Shown here piece by piece: positions 30,428-34,063 of a stretch of DNA of 34,063 bases. Where the stretch lies: contig CAAGGZ010000055.1 of NCBI GenBank assembly GCA_900769545.1, forward strand, positions 1 to 34,063, read 5' to 3'. Origin of the DNA: Clostridia bacterium. Its GTDB lineage: Bacteria > Bacillota > Clostridia > Christensenellales > Borkfalkiaceae. Within the stretch, counting starts at the first letter, position 1; each line of letters opens with the position of its first letter. Below the pieces are notes generated by a model, which did not search any database, was not told where the DNA came from, and saw only the letters and a program-made list of their open reading frames with translations. The position numbers and the translations under genes were made by a program.

Positions 30428-31861
30428 TTATACGGGATAAACGTTACTCTTTGCCAAATCACGGTCTACACCGCTCTTTTGCGCTTCTCTCCATTTAAAG
30501 AAGTTTTCAGCAACTTGTTCAAAGACTGCATACGAAAGCACGTCTTCTTCTTTTTCGTAATAGCCAAGCTCAATAACTTTCTTTTTAATATCTTCGTATT
30601 CAGGCTGCAACAAATCGGCAGGCCTGCAAGTAATACGTTCTGCTCCAGCCAATACTTTAGGAGCAACTTCTTCATTCAAAGGCATAGGCAAAGTACCATA
30701 TTTCCCTGCAAATAAGTCCTTCGTTTCCTTAGTAACCATCTTATATCTTTCGCCCATAACAACATTAAGAACGGCTTGTGTACCAACAATCTGCGAAGAA
30801 GGCGTTACCAATGGAGGATAGCCGCAGTCTTTTCTAACGTTAGGAACTTCCGCAAGACATTCCATAAGTTTATCGGCTTTTCCTGCTTTTTCAAGCTGAT
30901 TGATAAGGTTGGAAAGCATACCGCCGGGAACCTGATACAACAACGTATTAACGTCGATACCTTTTGACTTTTCATTGAGAATTTTATCATCCTTCAAGCG
31001 TTTTTCTACCGTCTTGAAATGTTTTACAATAGGAAGCAACTTGTTTATATCAATACCCGTATCGTAAGGCGTTCCTTTTAACGTTGCAACAAGCGGCTCC
31101 GTTGCAGGCTGCGAAGTACCGTTACCAAGCGGCGACAACGCCGTATCAACAATATCAACGCCTGCCAATATCGCCATCATATACATCATATCGCCCGTAC
31201 CAGTCGTATTATGCGTATGCAAATGGAGCTTTGTCGTGGGTTTTAACGCTGCTTTCAAAGCTTTTACAAGCGTATACGCACGGAACGGCAACAACAAATT
31301 CGCCATATCTTTCAAACAAATATTATCTGCTCCACGTTCTTCAAGCTGTTTCGCAAGCGCTACAAAATATTCATCCGTGAAAACTTCCTGTCCGTCAACA
31401 ACTGCGCTTGTATAGCAAATCGTCGCCTCGCAAACACCGCCATATTTTTTAATTGCTTGCATAGAAACTTCCAAGTTTCGAGGGTCGTTCAACGCGTCGA
31501 ATACACGAATAACGCCAACCCCATTTTCAATGGACTTTGCAACGAATTTTTCCACTACGTCATCCGCATAATGACGGTAACCAAGCAAATTCTGCCCTCT
31601 CAAAAGCATCTGAATCGGCGTTTTAAGATGAGCTTTTAACGTTCTGAGACGTTCCCAAGGGTCTTCATTTAAGAAACGCAAACAGGAGTCAAACGTTGCG
31701 CCGCCCCACGCTTCAATGGAATAGTATCCGATTTCGTCAAGTTGCTCTAAAACAGGCAACATTTCTTCAATTTTCATTCTGGTTGCCGCTTGCGATTGAT
31801 GCGCGTCACGCAAAATCGTTTCCGTCAACATTATCTTTTTATTTTCAAAATTCATTTCCAT
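30428..31861 (-). CDS. oadA: oxaloacetate decarboxylase alpha subunit (carboxyltransferase)
   Basis: The 477-residue cytoplasmic subunit takes CO2 from oxaloacetate to biotin. It has the PYC/OadA TIM barrel: the metal and substrate motif ETILRDAHQS (14-23), LLRGQNLLGY, the lysine in CLKDMANLL and the metal-binding HLHTHNTTG; then the conserved carboxylase domain. It has no biotin domain of its own; that function is supplied by the separate carrier gene at 33290-33673. It is the last gene of the oadG-carrier-oadB-oadA operon. The presence of oadB and oadG favours a Na+-pumping decarboxylase over pyruvate carboxylase. Confidence 0.94.
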   Translation of the reverse strand: MEMNFENKKIMLTETILRDAHQSQAATRMKIEEMLPVLEQLDEIGYYSIEAWGGATFDSCLRFLNEDPWERLRTLKAHLKTPIQMLLRGQNLLGYRHYADDVVEKFVAKSIENGVGVIRVFDALNDPRNLEVSMQAIKKYGGVCEATICYTSAVVDGQEVFTDEYFVALAKQLEERGADNICLKDMANLLLPFRAYTLVKALKAALKPTTKLHLHTHNTTGTGDMMYMMAILAGVDIVDTALSPLGNGTSQPATEPLVATLKGTPYDTGIDINKLLPIVKHFKTVEKRLKDDKILNEKSKGIDVNTLLYQVPGGMLSNLINQLEKAGKADKLMECLAEVPNVRKDCGYPPLVTPSSQIVGTQAVLNVVMGERYKMVTKETKDLFAGKYGTLPMPLNEEVAPKVLAGAERITCRPADLLQPEYEDIKKKVIELGYYEKEEDVLSYAVFEQVAENFFKWREAQKSGVDRDLAKSNVYPV

Positions 31862-31875
31862 AATTTTACCTCAAA

Positions 31876-33270
31876 TTAGAACAACGAAAGTAAGAACCCT
31901 GCCGCAATTGCCGAACCGATAACCCCGGCTACGTTAGGCCCCATTGCGTGCATCAATAAGTGATTATTAGGATCGCTCTCACGACCGACGTCTTCGGAAA
32001 TTCTCGCCGCCATCGGCACAGCGGATACCCCTGCACTACCAATCAACGGATTGATTTTTCCACCCGACAGTTTACACATAATGCGTCCCGTAAATAAACC
32101 GCCAATCGTACCAAAACTAAAAGCAATCAAACCGAGACCAATTATCATTAAGGTTTCAAGTTGTAAAAACGTCTGACCGTACGCTTTACAACCAACCGAA
32201 ACACCAAGGAAAATCGTAACGGTATTCATCAAACCGTTTTGCGCCTGCGAAGAAAGTCTGTCACACACGCCCGATTCTTTCAACAAATTACCGAGCATCA
32301 ACATACCCAGCAACGGTATTGCATCCGGCAACAAACAACCTACCACCAACGTTACCAAAATCGGGAAAATAATTTTCTCCAATTTACTTACGGTACGAAG
32401 CGGTTTCATTTTGATCGTACGCTCCTTTTTAGGAACAATTAACCGCATAAGCGGCTTTTGAATGATGGGAATAAGCGCCATATACGAATATGCCGCAATC
32501 GCAATCGCAGAAAGCAAATCTTGATTTGTAAACTTTGACAATGCTTGCGTTAAATAGATAGCCGTAGGTCCGTCAGCACCACCAATGATTGCAATAGAAG
32601 CTGCCGCCGCTAAGTCGAAGCCCAATACAACAGCACCAATCAACGTTAAGAAAATACCGAGCTGCGTCGCCGCGCCAATCAACATACTCTTAGGATTGGA
32701 AATCAAGGGACCAAAGTCTGTCATCGCCCCGATTCCCAAGAAAATCAACGGCGGATAAATAACGTTCTGAACGCCATAGAAAAGATACCACAGAAGCCCA
32801 CGGTTTTGTACATTCTCGTACACATGTGCGACCTTTTGCATTAGCGTTCCATCACTAAAATAGACGCCTTGAGGAAGAGCATTTACACTCACCTCAATAA
32901 ATGCGTTAAACTCTGCTTCCGTTACAAGAACAAGATTCCCATCGACGACTTGCATTAAGCGACTATCGATGTACTGCCAGCCTTCAGGAAGATCGATTCC
33001 TAATCGTTGAAATTCTTCAAACGCTAAAAGTCTATCTTCGGGATACGTTCCCCAAAGAATGTTGTATGCCCCAGGAAGATTTATCAAGAACATACCAAAC
33101 GCAATCGGCAACAACAATAACGGTTCAAACTTTTTAACAATCGCAAGATAGAACAGAATAAAAGAAATCAACAGCATAACGTAATTCTGCCAACTTCCGT
33201 TTGCTACACCCGACGATTCCCATAAACCGCTAAACATGCCCCCGATATCTATGAGCAAATTATTCAACAT
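31876..33270 (-). CDS. oadB: Na+-translocating decarboxylase beta subunit
   Basis: A 464-residue membrane protein that decarboxylates carboxybiotin and drives Na+ out of the cell. The conserved core is clear: PPLIFLGIGAMTDFGPLISNPK (from 173), the AAAASIAIIGGADGPTAIYL region with the essential Asp, and the C-terminal GPNVAGVIGSAIAAG. Compared with ordinary OadB it has an additional hydrophilic segment of about 80 residues (75-155) between the first helices and the core, containing two similar units (LPEGWQYIDSRLMQVV at 94-109 and LPQGVYFSDGTLMQKV at 132-147). Its role is unknown. It lies 14 bases before oadA. Confidence 0.94.
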   Translation of the reverse strand: MLNNLLIDIGGMFSGLWESSGVANGSWQNYVMLLISFILFYLAIVKKFEPLLLLPIAFGMFLINLPGAYNILWGTYPEDRLLAFEEFQRLGIDLPEGWQYIDSRLMQVVDGNLVLVTEAEFNAFIEVSVNALPQGVYFSDGTLMQKVAHVYENVQNRGLLWYLFYGVQNVIYPPLIFLGIGAMTDFGPLISNPKSMLIGAATQLGIFLTLIGAVVLGFDLAAAASIAIIGGADGPTAIYLTQALSKFTNQDLLSAIAIAAYSYMALIPIIQKPLMRLIVPKKERTIKMKPLRTVSKLEKIIFPILVTLVVGCLLPDAIPLLGMLMLGNLLKESGVCDRLSSQAQNGLMNTVTIFLGVSVGCKAYGQTFLQLETLMIIGLGLIAFSFGTIGGLFTGRIMCKLSGGKINPLIGSAGVSAVPMAARISEDVGRESDPNNHLLMHAMGPNVAGVIGSAIAAGFLLSLF

Positions 33271-33289
33271 AGTTCCAACTCCTTATTTC

Positions 33290-33673
33290 TTAAGAAATAA
33301 CAGCAAGAACTGCGTCGGATTCTACGTTTGCGCCCTTTGCAACTTGGAAACTAACCATACCGTCGCAAGGAGAAGTAATATCGTTGTCCATCTTCATTGC
33401 TTCCAAAACCAAAATGGGTTGATCCTTCTTCACTGCCGCACCTTCTGCAACCAAGAGATTTTTAATAAGCCCAGGGAAAGGAGAAAGCACTTTCTTCCCA
33501 TTTGCCACAGGCTTCGGAGCAGGAACAGCCGCCTTAGGCGCTGCAACAGGAGCCGCTTTAGGGGCTTCCGCTACCGTATTCACAACAGGGGCTTGCGCAG
33601 TTGCTACGCCGCCAACTTCTTCAACACCAACTTCATAAGATTTACCGTTTACAGTTACAATAAAATTACGCAT
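33290..33673 (-). CDS. biotin carboxyl carrier protein of the decarboxylase
   Basis: A 127-residue carrier. A short N-terminal beta part (MRNFIVTVNGKSYEVG) like the end of OadA is followed by an Ala/Pro-rich flexible linker (about 24-57) and the biotinyl domain. The biotin lysine is Lys94 in EAMKMDND. It carries the carboxyl group from OadA to OadB. It is separate from OadA here, as in many Firmicutes. AAGGAG-type sites and short gaps (12 and 19 bases) place it between oadG and oadB. Confidence 0.95.
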   Translation of the reverse strand: MRNFIVTVNGKSYEVGVEEVGGVATAQAPVVNTVAEAPKAAPVAAPKAAVPAPKPVANGKKVLSPFPGLIKNLLVAEGAAVKKDQPILVLEAMKMDNDITSPCDGMVSFQVAKGANVESDAVLAVIS

Positions 33674-33685
33674 AATTTTCTCTCC

Positions 33686-34033
33686 TTACATTCTCTTGAT
33701 TCGTTTTAACGTAAATTCACATTTAGGATTATTCTTTTGATAATACGCCGTCAATGCAGCCATAATTACCGCAATGGTTTCCTGAGAAATTTCCTCGCTC
33801 TCCGTTGCATTTGGAACAGCAGGCGTTTCGTTTATAGACACTTTTTTCGTTTCTTGCTTGGTTGTCTTTGACGATTTCGACATCATTTTCCCAACCAACC
33901 AAACGATTAAAATGAGAAATGTTATCCCAGCAAAAACCACCAAGAACCCGATTAAGGCATATAGCGACGCTTCGCTTATGGAGACGTATCGACCGCCCTC
34001 TGGCAAAGCCGAAGTCAATATATTTTGCAACAT
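33686..34033 (-). CDS. oadG: OadG-family gamma subunit of the Na+-pumping decarboxylase
   Basis: A small 115-residue protein: one membrane helix (about 25-48, YALIGFLVVFAGITFLILIVWLV split over the membrane), a hydrophilic linker, and a C-terminal segment ISQETIAVIMAALTAYYQ typical of OadG. It assembles the complex and binds Zn in known systems. The ATG at 34033 is only two bases from the adapter, so its ribosome site and the upstream promoter are not in the contig; a slightly longer N-terminus cannot be excluded. Confidence 0.85.
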   Translation of the reverse strand: MLQNILTSALPEGGRYVSISEASLYALIGFLVVFAGITFLILIVWLVGKMMSKSSKTTKQETKKVSINETPAVPNATESEEISQETIAVIMAALTAYYQKNNPKCEFTLKRIKRM

Positions 34034-34035
34034 TT

Positions 34036-34063
34036 AGATCGGAAGAGCACACGTCTGAACTCC
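34036..34063. other. Illumina TruSeq adapter remnant (right end)
   Basis: The last 28 bases match the start of the TruSeq index adapter (AGATCGGAAGAGCACACG and on). This is library sequence. A - strand frame that starts here encodes the adapter peptide MCSSDL and should not be annotated. Confidence 0.97.

Noticed and set aside
33729..34052. 107-residue - strand open frame over oadG beginning MCSSDL
   Set aside because: It starts inside adapter sequence and lies out of frame with oadG, which has a clear membrane helix and family C-terminus.

Overview
The window looks like one complete assembled contig from an uncultured, endospore-forming Clostridia-type Bacillota (Firmicutes). Evidence for this: an intact spoIIIAA-AH operon, spoIVB and a gerW/ytfJ gene; moderately AT-rich DNA (by eye); AGGAGG-type ribosome sites; gene orders typical of Clostridia; and an IspH-ribosomal protein S1 fusion of the kind known from that class. 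The exact family cannot be told from the sequence. Both ends (1-19 and 34036-34063) are Illumina TruSeq adapter sequence, so the contig was assembled into adapter on each side and the real DNA is about 20-34035. There are no rRNA or tRNA genes, insertion sequences, phage genes or CRISPR arrays, and no gene-free stretch longer than 300 bases.

Layout. Only lexA (310-909) is on the + strand; it is divergent from a truncated Cys-rich small protein at the left edge. All other genes lie on the - strand, so they are transcribed right to left. (1) oadG - biotin carrier - oadB - oadA (34033-30428): a Na+-pumping oxaloacetate decarboxylase. (2) A BaiN/HI0933-type flavoprotein (30353-29118). (3) aroH::cmk fusion - plsC - ispH::rpsA fusion (29019-25174), with a clear sigma-A promoter and a strong terminator. 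(4) htpG (25055-23229), with terminator. (5) spoIIIAA-AH (23151-18665), with a sigma-E-like promoter. (6) asp23-like - nusB - folD - ispA - dxs - tlyA - nadK - argR - recN - spoIVB (18574-9372), then a DD-carboxypeptidase (9291-8080) with terminator. (7) lysA (7920-6586), with its own promoter and a 20-bp palindrome. (8) M50 protease - scpA - scpB - ytfI-like - ytfJ/gerW - DD-carboxypeptidase - rluB (6480-1550), then a GrpB-family gene (1499-942).

The genes are mostly core functions: isoprenoid precursors by the MEP route (dxs, ispH, ispA), one-carbon metabolism (folD), NADP supply (nadK), cell-wall lysine and peptidoglycan trimming (lysA, two DD-carboxypeptidases), chromosome segregation (scpAB), repair and SOS (recN, lexA), translation (S1, rluB, tlyA), membrane lipid (plsC), the mother-cell-to-forespore channel of sporulation (spoIIIA) and its later signalling protease (spoIVB).

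I found no wholly new multi-gene system. The points most worth a second look are: a chorismate mutase (AroH type) fused to cytidylate kinase; an AGGAGG and ATG inside the ispH-rpsA fusion exactly where codon use changes, suggesting that free S1 is also made; an insertion with an internal repeat in OadB; two genes (spoIIIAA, M50 protease) whose promoters sit so close to the start codon that the mRNAs should be nearly leaderless; and two departures from the usual Clostridia gene order (xseAB missing between folD and ispA, spo0A missing after spoIVB).
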